This document shows positions 1 to 9,003 of a stretch of 64,000 nucleotides of DNA, in pieces (within the stretch, counting starts at the first letter, position 1; each line of letters starts with the position of its first letter). The DNA is from 2-12-FULL-35-15 sp036386835 (GTDB lineage Bacteria > Bacteroidota > Bacteroidia > 2-12-FULL-35-15). A model generated the notes under the pieces. That model was not told the origin of the DNA. It searched no databases and saw nothing but the letters and a program-made list of their open reading frames with translations. Both the position numbers and the translations under genes were made by a program. Location: contig DASVUX010000011.1 in NCBI GenBank assembly GCA_036386835.1, positions 496,001 to 560,000 on the forward strand, read 5' to 3'.

Positions 1-1488
1 TTCGATCAGATTGACTTTAATGTCGCCTCAATAAGTGGAATTTCTGTTTATAATAATTTTTCAATTGGCATTACCTGTACCAACCTTACAAGCTTTGATT
101 CAAGTGCCACCAATTTTGAAGCGGGCATCTTAACGGTGTTTCCTTCACAGTCATTTACAATTGCGCCAGGCTGGAATCACCATCCTTTTACAAACGCATT
201 TGACTGGGATGGAAATTCTAATATCATCGTGGAAGTTTGCATGAATCAATTAAATCCTGGAAGTAACTACACTAACAACAGTGTATCACCGAACGATAAT
301 ACGTCATATATATCATGTATCTATTCTTTAAGCGATGCTGAAGATCAGTGCCCATCTGCAACTCCATTTATTCAAGCCGCTATGGCTCGTCCGCAGATAA
401 GATTTCATCATTGTGTAATGACCAATGATACATCCTCTTATATATATTCCTGGTCACCATCTGCCGGAATATCCTCACCTAACTCACAAGTGACAAGTGC
501 TGTTGTCTCTAACACTACAAACTATACAGTTACAGTTACTGATACAACCAGTGGATGTTCTGCTTCAGGATCTCAATTAGTTACTCTTGATGGTGTGAAC
601 ATGGCCATAAAAGGCTCGGTAAATTATGCCGGAACCCCTGTGACAGGATTTGCAAAGCTGTTTGCTTATGCTTCGGGAGTGCAGATGCCAATGCAGGATT
701 CGGTTGCTATAACGGGAGGAAATTATATTTTCATCAACGTTCCCGCCGGTGACTATATTATCCAGGCAACAGCAGACAGCATGATGTTCCCTTTGGCATT
801 CCCTACATATTATGACACGGTGGTCAATTGGGATTCGGCAGATATCGTATCAATGATAATATGCAATGATACAACTACCGCAAACATAACCCTGCTGGGG
901 CACCCCTCTCTTGTCGGGACAAACACCCTTGCCGGAACTTTAATAGAGGGCAATGGTTACCTTCACAGTGCGGGAATGCCTCTTGCGGATATCAATGTTG
1001 TGCTGATGGATAATTCAACTTCCGAAGCGCTTGCATACACCCGTTCCAATGCAGGAGGAGTATATATGTTTGGCAATGTTCCTTCAGGTTGTTATAAACT
1101 GTATGTCGATATCCCGGGCCTTCCTATGGATTCAACATATCATGTTTGTGTATCGGGTAATACCAGTTACCTCGACCTGAATTATATTGCTGATGCCAAT
1201 TCAATATTCATAACTAACAGTGCATTGTCGGTGAATACAAATGTACCTGATGAAGCGGGGCTGTCAGTTTTCCCTAACCCTGTCATCGATGTTCTGCAGA
1301 TAAGCAATCCTTCCGGGAACGAAATAATGTATGAACTTTTTGATATTACAGGTAAATGTGTTGCACAGCGGACCCTGGCTGCTGGTAATATAATAAGCCT
1401 TAATACGGCAGGTTTGGATAAAGGGGTATATATCCTGCAGACCACACTCAATGGTAAACGAAAGAACCACAGGGTAATAAAACAATAA
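1..1488 (+). CDS. T9SS-sorted surface/secreted protein, 5' end outside window
   Basis: The frame is open from base 1 with no stop, so the gene is truncated at the window edge; a GTG at 136 is only an internal codon. Visible order: a beta-rich domain with the pattern WDGNSNIIVEVCMN (about residues 70-85 of the visible part) common in Bacteroidota secreted proteins; a PKD/Ig-like stretch containing YSWSPSAGISSP; then two prealbumin/SdrD-like beta-sandwiches (nt 600-1230) with GNYIFINVPAGDY and GGVYMFGNVPSGCY; then a T9SS type A sorting domain starting VFPNPVIDVLQI and ending in a Lys/Arg-rich tail. The protein should be exported through the T9SS and attached or released at the surface. The double beta-sandwich module recurs in the two large proteins at 49.8 and 53.5 kb. 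Ligand unknown. Confidence 0.9.
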   Translation, partial: FDQIDFNVASISGISVYNNFSIGITCTNLTSFDSSATNFEAGILTVFPSQSFTIAPGWNHHPFTNAFDWDGNSNIIVEVCMNQLNPGSNYTNNSVSPNDNTSYISCIYSLSDAEDQCPSATPFIQAAMARPQIRFHHCVMTNDTSSYIYSWSPSAGISSPNSQVTSAVVSNTTNYTVTVTDTTSGCSASGSQLVTLDGVNMAIKGSVNYAGTPVTGFAKLFAYASGVQMPMQDSVAITGGNYIFINVPAGDYIIQATADSMMFPLAFPTYYDTVVNWDSADIVSMIICNDTTTANITLLGHPSLVGTNTLAGTLIEGNGYLHSAGMPLADINVVLMDNSTSEALAYTRSNAGGVYMFGNVPSGCYKLYVDIPGLPMDSTYHVCVSGNTSYLDLNYIADANSIFITNSALSVNTNVPDEAGLSVFPNPVIDVLQISNPSGNEIMYELFDITGKCVAQRTLAAGNIISLNTAGLDKGVYILQTTLNGKRKNHRVIKQ

Positions 1489-1494
1489 AGAAGA

Positions 1495-1524
1495 GCCGGT
1501 AGTAATTCTACCGGCCTTTTTTTT
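1495..1524 (+). terminator. Rho-independent terminator
   Basis: An 8-bp GC-rich stem (gccggtag / ctaccggc) with a 5-nt loop is followed by eight T. It sits 6 nt after the stop of the T9SS gene and separates it from the macroglobulin gene. Confidence 0.85.
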
Positions 1525-1594
1525 GCCCCTGCCTTTGTGGAATTTTCATTTAATTTGCATCTAATGGTATAAACCATTAAACCCAATCCAGATC

Positions 1595-4500
1595 ATGGCT
1601 TCAAAAAGGATATTCTTCATTGCCCTTCTCGCTCTTGCAAGTATTGCAGGAGCTTTTTCTGTTTACAGTTTTAAAGGAGGTATGCAGCAAGCACTTCTTA
1701 TCTTCCCTAAAGGAAGTACTTATGAAAAAGAATGGAGGAAAGTAGATTCGCTGCAGGAAAAAGGATTGATAAAATCTGCCCATGAGGTGGTAACGGGAAT
1801 TTACAATAAGGCAAAAAGCGAAAATAATTCTTCTCAATTTGTAAAGGCCGTCATTCACCGGATGAAATTCGAGCAGCAGATGGAAGAGTACTCACTGGAA
1901 AAAGCTTTGACAAGGCTTAATGAGGAAGCTGCGGAAGCGCAATTCCCGGTTAAGCCCGTGCTTCATTCAATGATCGCGGAAAGCTACTGGCAGTATTATC
2001 AGAACAACCGCTGGAAATTCTATAACAGGAGCACCACAGTTAATTTTGATAATTCTGATATCACCACCTGGGACCTTAAAAGTATTTTCGATAAGGTTAT
2101 TAAGAATTACCAGGCTTCCCTCCTGAATTCCGACAGCCTGAAGCGGACACCTCTTAATATTTATGATGATGTACTTGTAAAATATGATGAATCACGGAAG
2201 TTCAGGCCAACTCTTTACGATTTCCTGGCGCATCGTGCAATTGATTTTTACATGAATGAAGAACCGGACATTACCAGGCCGGCATATAAGTTCGAATTAA
2301 ACTCAGAAAGTTATTTCTGGAACCAGGATGACTTTGCAAAGATGAAAATTGAATCCAGGGATACATTGTCATTAAAATATTATGCGATCAAAAACATGCA
2401 GGAACTGATTGCCTTTCATGCAGATGATAAGGATCCGCAGGCCCTGATCGATATTGATCTTAAGCGCCTGGCGTTCGTTAAAAATAAGTCGGTAAGTGAA
2501 ATAAAAGACAGTCTGTATCTTCAGGCACTCAAAGATCTTGAAGCTAAATTCAGTGCTCACCAGGCTTCCGCGCAGGTAAACGCTAAGATCGCTAACGTGT
2601 ATTTTGAAAAGGGAAACCAGTATAATCCGCTTACTGACGGAGACCTGCCTTCTGAAAGGTCTGTTAAATGGATGTATAAAAAAGCGCTGGAGCTGTGTGA
2701 AGCTACCATGGCCAAATATCCCAAGAGTGATGGCGCAGCTGACTGCAATGCTTTGGCCGCACGGATAAAAGAGCATTCCCTGCAATTTACCTGCGAAAAG
2801 GCAGATCTGCCTTCCACACCTGTAAAAGCCCTGGTTACTTATAAGAACCTGAAAACAGTTTATGTCAGGATAGCAGAAATGGATATAAATAAGTATAACC
2901 GTTCGGTGGAGCGTTATTACGGTGAAGAACTGGTCAGGCAATATCTGAAGCTGAAAGCGGTAAGACAGTTCACCGTAAATCTTCCCGATGACGGAGATTA
3001 CCAGTCACATTCCACAGAGATTAGTATCCCGGGACTCAGCCTTGGGCATTATGTTGTACTTATGGCTTCAGATTCTAGTTTTTCATATAAGAATAACGGT
3101 ATAGCCTATGCAGGTATGTGGATCTCCAACATCAGCTATGTTAACAGAAGGATGGATGACGGGAGCTATGATTTTTTTGTGCAGCACCGTTCATCAGGCG
3201 AGCCATTAAAAGGGGTAACCGCACAACTGTATTATGAAAAGTATAATTATACAAGCCGTAAGTACGAGTATATAAGATCTGAAAAGTACACCACGGATGA
3301 AAAAGGATATTTTAATGTTCCTCCTGCAAATGATTACAGGAATTTCAATGTAGAGTTTACTTACAGGTATGACCTGGGCCCTGCTTTTAAAGAAGACAAG
3401 CTTCAGACGGATAACGGGATCTATCAGTACAAGACATATAAGGAAGAAAAGCGAAAGCATACACGAACATTTTTCTTCCTCGACCGCGGGATTTACCGGC
3501 CGGGGCAAACAGTCTATTTTAAGGGGATAATGATCAGCACCGATGGTGAAGAAAATGCGATCATGCCGAAAGAATCTACTACGGTGACCTTTTATGATGT
3601 GAATTATCAAAAGGTGGCAGATCTGCAACTTACTTCCAACGAGTACGGAACATTCAGCGGGTCCTTCACCGCTCCTTCCGGTGTGCTCAATGGCCAGATG
3701 TCGATCAGCAACGGAACCGGGACAGTATCATTTTCAGTAGAGGAATACAAACGTCCGAAATTTGAAGTAGGCTTTAAACCGGTAGAAGGGAATTACCGGC
3801 TTGGTGAAACCGTTAAATTATCGGGATTTGCAAGCGCCTATTCAGGTGCACGGATCGATGGTGCTGAAGTGAAATACCGAGTGGTCCGGAATGCAACATT
3901 CCCGTATTGGTGGTATTGGTGGCGTGGATATTATCCCCAGTCGGCTGAAATGGAGATTGTGAACGGCTCAACCGTAAGTAATGATACAGGTGCTTTCTTT
4001 ATTGATTTTAAGGCTGTCCCTGATCTCAGTATTCCTAAGTCGTATCAGCCTACATATTCATACACTGTCTATGCCGATGTTACCGATATCAATGGCGAAA
4101 CACATAGTTCTCAAACTTATGTGAACGCAGCATACACAGCCCTGAACCTGGATGTTTCCATTCCTGCCATGATGGAAAAAGGAAGTAAGGAAGCGTTCGC
4201 AGTTCATACCACTAATATGAGCGGGCAGTTCCAGCCTGCTGCAGGCAGGGTAATGATATTTAAACTAAAAGAGCCGGAGAAAGCATATCGTGAAAGGACC
4301 TGGGCTCAACCGGATAAATACACCATGACGAAAAACGAATTTGAAAAGCTGTTCCCATTGGATCAGTATAGTGACGAAAACAATATGTATAAGTGGGAGA
4401 AGTCTGAAAAAGTATTTGAAACATCATTTGAGAACAGGCAGAATTCAGCTTTGGCGCAAAATGCACATCAGAATGACTCGATAAGGCTGAAGGGCCTGAA

Positions 4501-7500
4501 TGCATGGAAGCAGGGTGTGTATGTAATGGAAGCATACAGCAAAGATGCATACGGGGAAGAAGTAAAAGATATAAAGTATTTCACTGTCTATTCAAACCAG
4601 GAAAATGATGTTCCTTCAAACCAGGTCAGCTGGTTTGTTATGCTAACAGATAAAGCGCTGGAGCCGGGGGAAAAAGCAAAATTTATTATCGGCAGCCGGG
4701 AAGAGAACGTGAAGGTCCTTTATGAGATCGAGCACAAAGGAAAAGTAATACATCAGGAATTCATTACTCTTAATAGAGAACAAAAGCTGATCGAGATCCC
4801 GGTGGAAGAAAAGCACCGGGGGAACCTTGCATTTCATCTTGTGTTCATTAAGAATAACCGTTCCTATTCGAATAACGGAGTGATAACCGTTCCTTATACG
4901 AATAAGGAGCTTGATATCCAGTTTGAAACCTTCCGTAATAAATTGCAGCCCGGGCAGCAGGAAGAATGGAAAATAAAGATCAGGGATAAAAAAGGGGATA
5001 AGGTAGCTGCTGAGATGATGGCCACTTTATACGATGCTTCGCTGGATGCTTTCCGTCCGAACAGCTGGTATTTTAATATCTATAACAGTTATTATTCAAA
5101 CCTGCACTGGGAAGGGAACCATGCTTTCGGTGCTGTAAACGCCCAGCTATATAGCGTTGACTGGAATATTTATCCATCGGGATCGTACAGGTATTACGAC
5201 CGGCTGAACTGGTTTGGCTATAATGCCGGCTACTATGGGTATTATGAAGACGGGAATTATGACAGGGCTTATGGTGGCGCGGTTTCTAAATCGTTGAATC
5301 TTCAGTCGGTGGTAGTAAAAGAAAATTCAGTTGATGAAAGTGAACAGAATGGTAAGGCTAAATCAAGGGGGGTTCGTGAAGAATCATCAAAGGATGCAGA
5401 AGGTGATATGCCCATGGATGCAGCAGCAGCTCCGGATGCGATTACTGCGACCGGGAACACTGCGGTTTTAAAAAGTGGTAAAAAAGATCAGCAGGACCTT
5501 TCAAAAGTAGCTGCAAGATCGAATTTTGCTGAAACGGCATTCTTTTATCCGCAGATGGAAACCGATAAGGATGGCAGCGTTATAATAAAATTCACCATCC
5601 CGGAAGCTCTGACCAAATGGAAAATGATGGGCTTTGCGCACACCAAGGACCTTAAGACTGGAACAATTGCAAATGAACTTCAGACGCAGAAGGACCTGAT
5701 GGTTGTTCCGAACTCCCCGCGTTTCTTCAGGGAGAATGATAGGATCGAATTCAGCACCAAAATAAATAACCTTTCCGGGAAGGACCTGGACGGTTCAGCG
5801 CAGTTGTTTCTTTATGACGCGTCAACGATGCGGGATATCACGAAAGAACTCGGGAATATAACAGCATTGAATTTTGGAGAAGGAACTCCTGTGAAGTTAA
5901 AGAAAGGTCAGAGTGCAGCCCTGAGCTGGCGGCTTGCTATTCCTGAGGGTTACGGTGCGATCACTTATAAGATAGTTGCCAGGGCAGGAAACTTTACGGA
6001 TGGTGAAGAGATGGCAGTCCCTGTTCTTACTAATAAGATGCTTGTTACAGAAACACTGCCGCTTCCTGTCCGTGGCCTGGAATCTCATACTTACCTTTTC
6101 GAGAAGCTGATTACACAAAGCAATAATTCCACAACCCTTCGAAACCATAAGCTAACATTGGAATTTACTTCTAATCCTGCCTGGTATGCGATCCAGGCCC
6201 TGCCATATTTGATGGAATATCCTTATGAGTGTTCGGAACAAACTTTCTCGCGATTTTATGCCAACAGCATAGCATCGCACATTGCCAATTCTTCACCGAA
6301 AATAAAAGCCGTGTTTGACTCATGGAAGAATACGCCCGGTTCCAAATCGCTTTTATCCAACCTTGAAAAGAACCAGGAACTCAAATCACTTATGCTGGAA
6401 GAAACACCATGGGTGCTGGATGCAAAAAATGAATCGGAAAGAAAAAAACGTGTTTCACTTTTGTTTGACCTGAATAAAATGAGCAGCGAACTTGCCCGTG
6501 CGATTACCAGGCTTGAAAAATCGCAGGCTTCAAACGGTGGGTGGCCATGGTTTGAGGGTATGCCGGATGACCGGTATATCACACAGCATATAGTTACAGG
6601 CATGGGACATCTCGATCATCTTGGTATTAAAAATATACGCTCTGATAACAATGTATGGAAAATGGTGAAGGATGCTGCAAGATACCTTGATAACAGGATC
6701 CGGGAAGATTACGAATGGATCCTGAAACATGATAAGGCCCACATCGATGAGAACCACTTAGGCTATCTCCAGGTCCAGTATTTATATGCAAGAAGCTACT
6801 TTAAAGATGTGCCCATTGACAATCCGAATCAGAAAGCATTCGATTATTATAAAGGGCAGGCTAAAAAGTACTGGCTGTCAAACAGCAGGTATATGCAGGG
6901 AATGATCTCACTTGCCCTGAACCGGTATGATGATAAAAGCACAGCAATGGCCATTATAAAATCCTTAAAGGAAACTTCGCTGCATAGTGAAGAAATGGGA
7001 ATGTACTGGAAGGATAATTATGAAGGCTATTACTGGTACCAGGCCCCTGTTGAGGCCCAGGCATTGCTGATCGAAGCATTCGATGAGGTTGCGAATGATA
7101 AAAAGGCTGTTGACGATCTCAGAGTATGGCTGTTAAAATCCAAGCAGACGCAGGATTGGAGAACAACGAAAGCAACTACTGAAGCCTGCTATGCTTTATT
7201 GCTGCGCGGTACTGATTGGCTTTCAACAGAAAGCAATGTTGAAATTACGATGGGGGACGTAAAGGTTGATCCGAAAGATTTACCGGATAATAAACCCGAA
7301 GCTGGGACCGGATATTTTAAAACCTCCTGGAGCGGGAGTGATATCAAGCCAGGAATGGGGAAGATAACGGTAACGAAAAAAGACGAAGGCGTAAGCTGGG
7401 GTAGCGTGTACTGGCAGTATTTTGAGCAGCTTGATAAAATAACGCCAGCTAAAACACCCTTAAGCTTAAAGAAACAATTGTTCCGCCGCAAGGATACTGA

Positions 7501-7879
7501 TTCAGGACCGGTGATTGAACTTGTGTCGGAAAACACTTTGCTCAAAGTAGGCGACAAGCTGAAGGTAAGGATTGAATTAAGAGTGGATCGTGATATGGAA
7601 TATGTCCAGATGAAGGACATGCGTGCTTCCGGGTTTGAATCGGTTAATGTGATCTCCGGTTACAAATGGCAGGACGGACTCGGATATTATGAGAGTACCA
7701 GGGATGCTGCTACCAACTTCTTTTTCTCCTATTTACCGAAAGGAACCTATGTTTTTGAATATCCGCTTGTAGTTTCCCACAATGGGGAGTTTTCAAACGG
7801 CATCACATCAATTCAATGTATGTATGCTCCGGAGTTCTCGAGCCATTCGCAGGGAATAAAGGTCAGAGTGGGTAAATAG
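1595..7879 (+). CDS. Alpha-2-macroglobulin family protein with thioester motif
   Basis: 2094-aa exported protein of the bacterial alpha-2-macroglobulin family, whose members trap proteases, often covalently through a Cys-Gln thioester. Seen: an N-terminal hydrophobic signal segment (residues 5-26) without a lipobox Cys; an MG2 signature FLDRGIYRPGQ near residue 628; the A2M core FAETAFFYPQ near 1308; the thioester motif CSEQ at 1546-1549 (CxEQ, intact) inside YPYECSEQTFSRF; and the following alpha-barrel motif GGWPWFEGM near 1648. Between MG domains are very aromatic stretches (nt 3901-3940 and 5040-5280) and a charged, Ala-rich low-complexity linker (nt 5290-5510). It is preceded by a terminator and followed by another, so it looks monocistronic. 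The usual partner of one bacterial subclass, a PBP1C gene, is not adjacent. Whether it is periplasm-facing, inner-membrane anchored or surface located cannot be told. Confidence 0.93.
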   Translation: MASKRIFFIALLALASIAGAFSVYSFKGGMQQALLIFPKGSTYEKEWRKVDSLQEKGLIKSAHEVVTGIYNKAKSENNSSQFVKAVIHRMKFEQQMEEYSLEKALTRLNEEAAEAQFPVKPVLHSMIAESYWQYYQNNRWKFYNRSTTVNFDNSDITTWDLKSIFDKVIKNYQASLLNSDSLKRTPLNIYDDVLVKYDESRKFRPTLYDFLAHRAIDFYMNEEPDITRPAYKFELNSESYFWNQDDFAKMKIESRDTLSLKYYAIKNMQELIAFHADDKDPQALIDIDLKRLAFVKNKSVSEIKDSLYLQALKDLEAKFSAHQASAQVNAKIANVYFEKGNQYNPLTDGDLPSERSVKWMYKKALELCEATMAKYPKSDGAADCNALAARIKEHSLQFTCEKADLPSTPVKALVTYKNLKTVYVRIAEMDINKYNRSVERYYGEELVRQYLKLKAVRQFTVNLPDDGDYQSHSTEISIPGLSLGHYVVLMASDSSFSYKNNGIAYAGMWISNISYVNRRMDDGSYDFFVQHRSSGEPLKGVTAQLYYEKYNYTSRKYEYIRSEKYTTDEKGYFNVPPANDYRNFNVEFTYRYDLGPAFKEDKLQTDNGIYQYKTYKEEKRKHTRTFFFLDRGIYRPGQTVYFKGIMISTDGEENAIMPKESTTVTFYDVNYQKVADLQLTSNEYGTFSGSFTAPSGVLNGQMSISNGTGTVSFSVEEYKRPKFEVGFKPVEGNYRLGETVKLSGFASAYSGARIDGAEVKYRVVRNATFPYWWYWWRGYYPQSAEMEIVNGSTVSNDTGAFFIDFKAVPDLSIPKSYQPTYSYTVYADVTDINGETHSSQTYVNAAYTALNLDVSIPAMMEKGSKEAFAVHTTNMSGQFQPAAGRVMIFKLKEPEKAYRERTWAQPDKYTMTKNEFEKLFPLDQYSDENNMYKWEKSEKVFETSFENRQNSALAQNAHQNDSIRLKGLNAWKQGVYVMEAYSKDAYGEEVKDIKYFTVYSNQENDVPSNQVSWFVMLTDKALEPGEKAKFIIGSREENVKVLYEIEHKGKVIHQEFITLNREQKLIEIPVEEKHRGNLAFHLVFIKNNRSYSNNGVITVPYTNKELDIQFETFRNKLQPGQQEEWKIKIRDKKGDKVAAEMMATLYDASLDAFRPNSWYFNIYNSYYSNLHWEGNHAFGAVNAQLYSVDWNIYPSGSYRYYDRLNWFGYNAGYYGYYEDGNYDRAYGGAVSKSLNLQSVVVKENSVDESEQNGKAKSRGVREESSKDAEGDMPMDAAAAPDAITATGNTAVLKSGKKDQQDLSKVAARSNFAETAFFYPQMETDKDGSVIIKFTIPEALTKWKMMGFAHTKDLKTGTIANELQTQKDLMVVPNSPRFFRENDRIEFSTKINNLSGKDLDGSAQLFLYDASTMRDITKELGNITALNFGEGTPVKLKKGQSAALSWRLAIPEGYGAITYKIVARAGNFTDGEEMAVPVLTNKMLVTETLPLPVRGLESHTYLFEKLITQSNNSTTLRNHKLTLEFTSNPAWYAIQALPYLMEYPYECSEQTFSRFYANSIASHIANSSPKIKAVFDSWKNTPGSKSLLSNLEKNQELKSLMLEETPWVLDAKNESERKKRVSLLFDLNKMSSELARAITRLEKSQASNGGWPWFEGMPDDRYITQHIVTGMGHLDHLGIKNIRSDNNVWKMVKDAARYLDNRIREDYEWILKHDKAHIDENHLGYLQVQYLYARSYFKDVPIDNPNQKAFDYYKGQAKKYWLSNSRYMQGMISLALNRYDDKSTAMAIIKSLKETSLHSEEMGMYWKDNYEGYYWYQAPVEAQALLIEAFDEVANDKKAVDDLRVWLLKSKQTQDWRTTKATTEACYALLLRGTDWLSTESNVEITMGDVKVDPKDLPDNKPEAGTGYFKTSWSGSDIKPGMGKITVTKKDEGVSWGSVYWQYFEQLDKITPAKTPLSLKKQLFRRKDTDSGPVIELVSENTLLKVGDKLKVRIELRVDRDMEYVQMKDMRASGFESVNVISGYKWQDGLGYYESTRDAATNFFFSYLPKGTYVFEYPLVVSHNGEFSNGITSIQCMYAPEFSSHSQGIKVRVGK

Positions 7880-7897
7880 TTCCTTACGTATATTATG

Positions 7898-7930
7898 AAA
7901 CGATCCGTTTGCAAAGACGGATCGTTTTGT
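7898..7930 (+). terminator. Rho-independent terminator after macroglobulin gene
   Basis: A 10-bp perfect stem (aacgatccgt / acggatcgtt) with loop ttgcaaag, followed by a T-rich run. It overlaps the promoter region of the next gene. Confidence 0.8.
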
Positions 7931-7940
7931 TTTACATTTG
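7909..7940 (+). promoter_or_regulatory. Bacteroidota-type promoter for the ABM gene
   Basis: A perfect -7 element TACATTTG (7933-7940) has TTG at 7909-7911, 21 bases upstream, inside the loop of the preceding terminator hairpin. The likely transcript starts near 7945, 14 nt before the chosen ATG. Confidence 0.45.
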
Positions 7941-7958
7941 CCAGAGTATCTTAAAATA

Positions 7959-8294
7959 ATGGATATGATAGCACAAACACCAGCACCGCCTTATTACGCA
8001 GTCATCTTCACTTCGGTATTGAATGATGATATCAAGGGTTATGAAGAAACGGCTCAGCAGATGCTCAGCCTTGCTTCCGGAGAAGAAGGTTTCCTGGGCA
8101 TCGAGTCAGCGCGCGAGGGTACAGGAATAACAGTCAGCTACTGGAAGGACCTTGATTCGATCAGGAAATGGAAAATGCATTCGGAGCACAGGATCGCACA
8201 GCAGACGGGCCGATCAGAATGGTATAAGGATTACAAAACGCGGATCTGCCTTGTTGAGCGCGATTATTCAAAAACTAACTCTCCTGCTGTCTGA
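7959..8294 (+). CDS. Antibiotic biosynthesis monooxygenase (ABM) domain protein
   Basis: A small, single-domain dimeric alpha/beta-barrel protein of the ABM family (111 aa from the ATG at 7959). Seen: the hallmark pattern YYAVIFTSVL, a middle GEEGFLGIES and VSYWKDLDSIRKWKMHSEH, where the W and H residues near the groove are characteristic of the family. The frame runs further upstream to a TTG at 7938, but that codon lies within the -7 promoter element, so ATG 7959 (or 7965) is preferred. Family members act as cofactor-free monooxygenases or haem-degrading enzymes; many are of unknown substrate, and nothing here identifies one. The 3' end overlaps the convergent membrane-protein gene by 20 nt. 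Confidence 0.82.
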   Translation: MDMIAQTPAPPYYAVIFTSVLNDDIKGYEETAQQMLSLASGEEGFLGIESAREGTGITVSYWKDLDSIRKWKMHSEHRIAQQTGRSEWYKDYKTRICLVERDYSKTNSPAV

Positions 8295-8916
8295 CCCCCT
8301 TATACATAATATAAAGGCTGATCATAATAAAGATATGTGCGATGTCATTATAGTTAAAGTAATCGTGCAGGGAAAATTTCAGGCCGTGAACGATTGCAGT
8401 AATAAATGATACCGCAATCCCGTACCCGATAAGTTTATACGATTCCTTTCCTGTTCCGGCTCTGAGATGAAGGATCATAATAGGGATCAGGCCAAGCGCA
8501 TTCTCGATGATTGTCACTATGTATTTCTGCACGATCATTAATACAACTATATATGTGATCAATTGTATAATATAAATATACTTCCATGTTTTGCTGTTTC
8601 CCGAATTTTGTAAAACAGAGAGCAGGGTGGCCTGCTGCGCAAAATAGATGGCAAATCCATTAATCAGCTGCATGGGGAGCCAGAAACTTTTGTACTGCCA
8701 CCCGTCATGAACAGGGAAAAATGCATGCGAGGTGCCGCCAAACAATGTGGAAATTCCCAGCAGGAGAAAGAACAGTCTCCAGTTCTTTACAGTTTCATTC
8801 GCAGGCTTAATCCGGATATAAAAAAGCAAAGCGATTATTGTAATGATGTAATCGGTGATAGCAGTGACCGGTTCGTAAATCACGAGGTCACCTATAGATA
8901 AAGTAGTGATAACCAT
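8275..8916 (-). CDS. Seven-helix-like membrane protein, possible CREST-type hydrolase
   Basis: 213-aa integral membrane protein with roughly seven hydrophobic segments. I do not recognise a named family with certainty. Polar residues sit in or next to helices in a pattern that recalls the CREST superfamily (alkaline ceramidase, PAQR receptors): E15, S63-H64 in GGTSHAFF, H70, H177, H184-D185, and D191-x-x-H194 in YNDIAHIF near the C-terminus. That assignment is inference. The start is ATG 8916: a perfect minus-strand -7 element lies 5 nt upstream, and a longer frame reaching 9042 would run over the divergent rRNA methyltransferase start. It overlaps the ABM gene tail-to-tail. Confidence 0.75.
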   Translation of the reverse strand: MVITTLSIGDLVIYEPVTAITDYIITIIALLFYIRIKPANETVKNWRLFFLLLGISTLFGGTSHAFFPVHDGWQYKSFWLPMQLINGFAIYFAQQATLLSVLQNSGNSKTWKYIYIIQLITYIVVLMIVQKYIVTIIENALGLIPIMILHLRAGTGKESYKLIGYGIAVSFITAIVHGLKFSLHDYFNYNDIAHIFIMISLYIMYKGVRQQES

Positions 8917-8921
8917 TGATG

Positions 8922-8929
8922 CAAAATTA
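8922..8929 (-). promoter_or_regulatory. -7 element, probably leaderless transcript
   Basis: Minus-strand TAATTTTG matches TAnnTTTG exactly and ends 5 nt before the ATG at 8916, so transcription should begin at or next to the start codon. No clear -33 TTG is visible. Confidence 0.45.
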
Positions 8930-9003
8930 TAAATTTTTTTGGAGAATGCTGCATGAGCATTCAGAAGCAGTAATTGTTCAGTGAATTGTAGTACTTTTAC
9001 ATT

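Noticed and set aside
1182..1586. Open frame on the minus strand opposite the first T9SS gene
   Set aside because: No domain, no start context, and it lies over a conserved sorting domain and a terminator; it is a shadow of the plus-strand gene.
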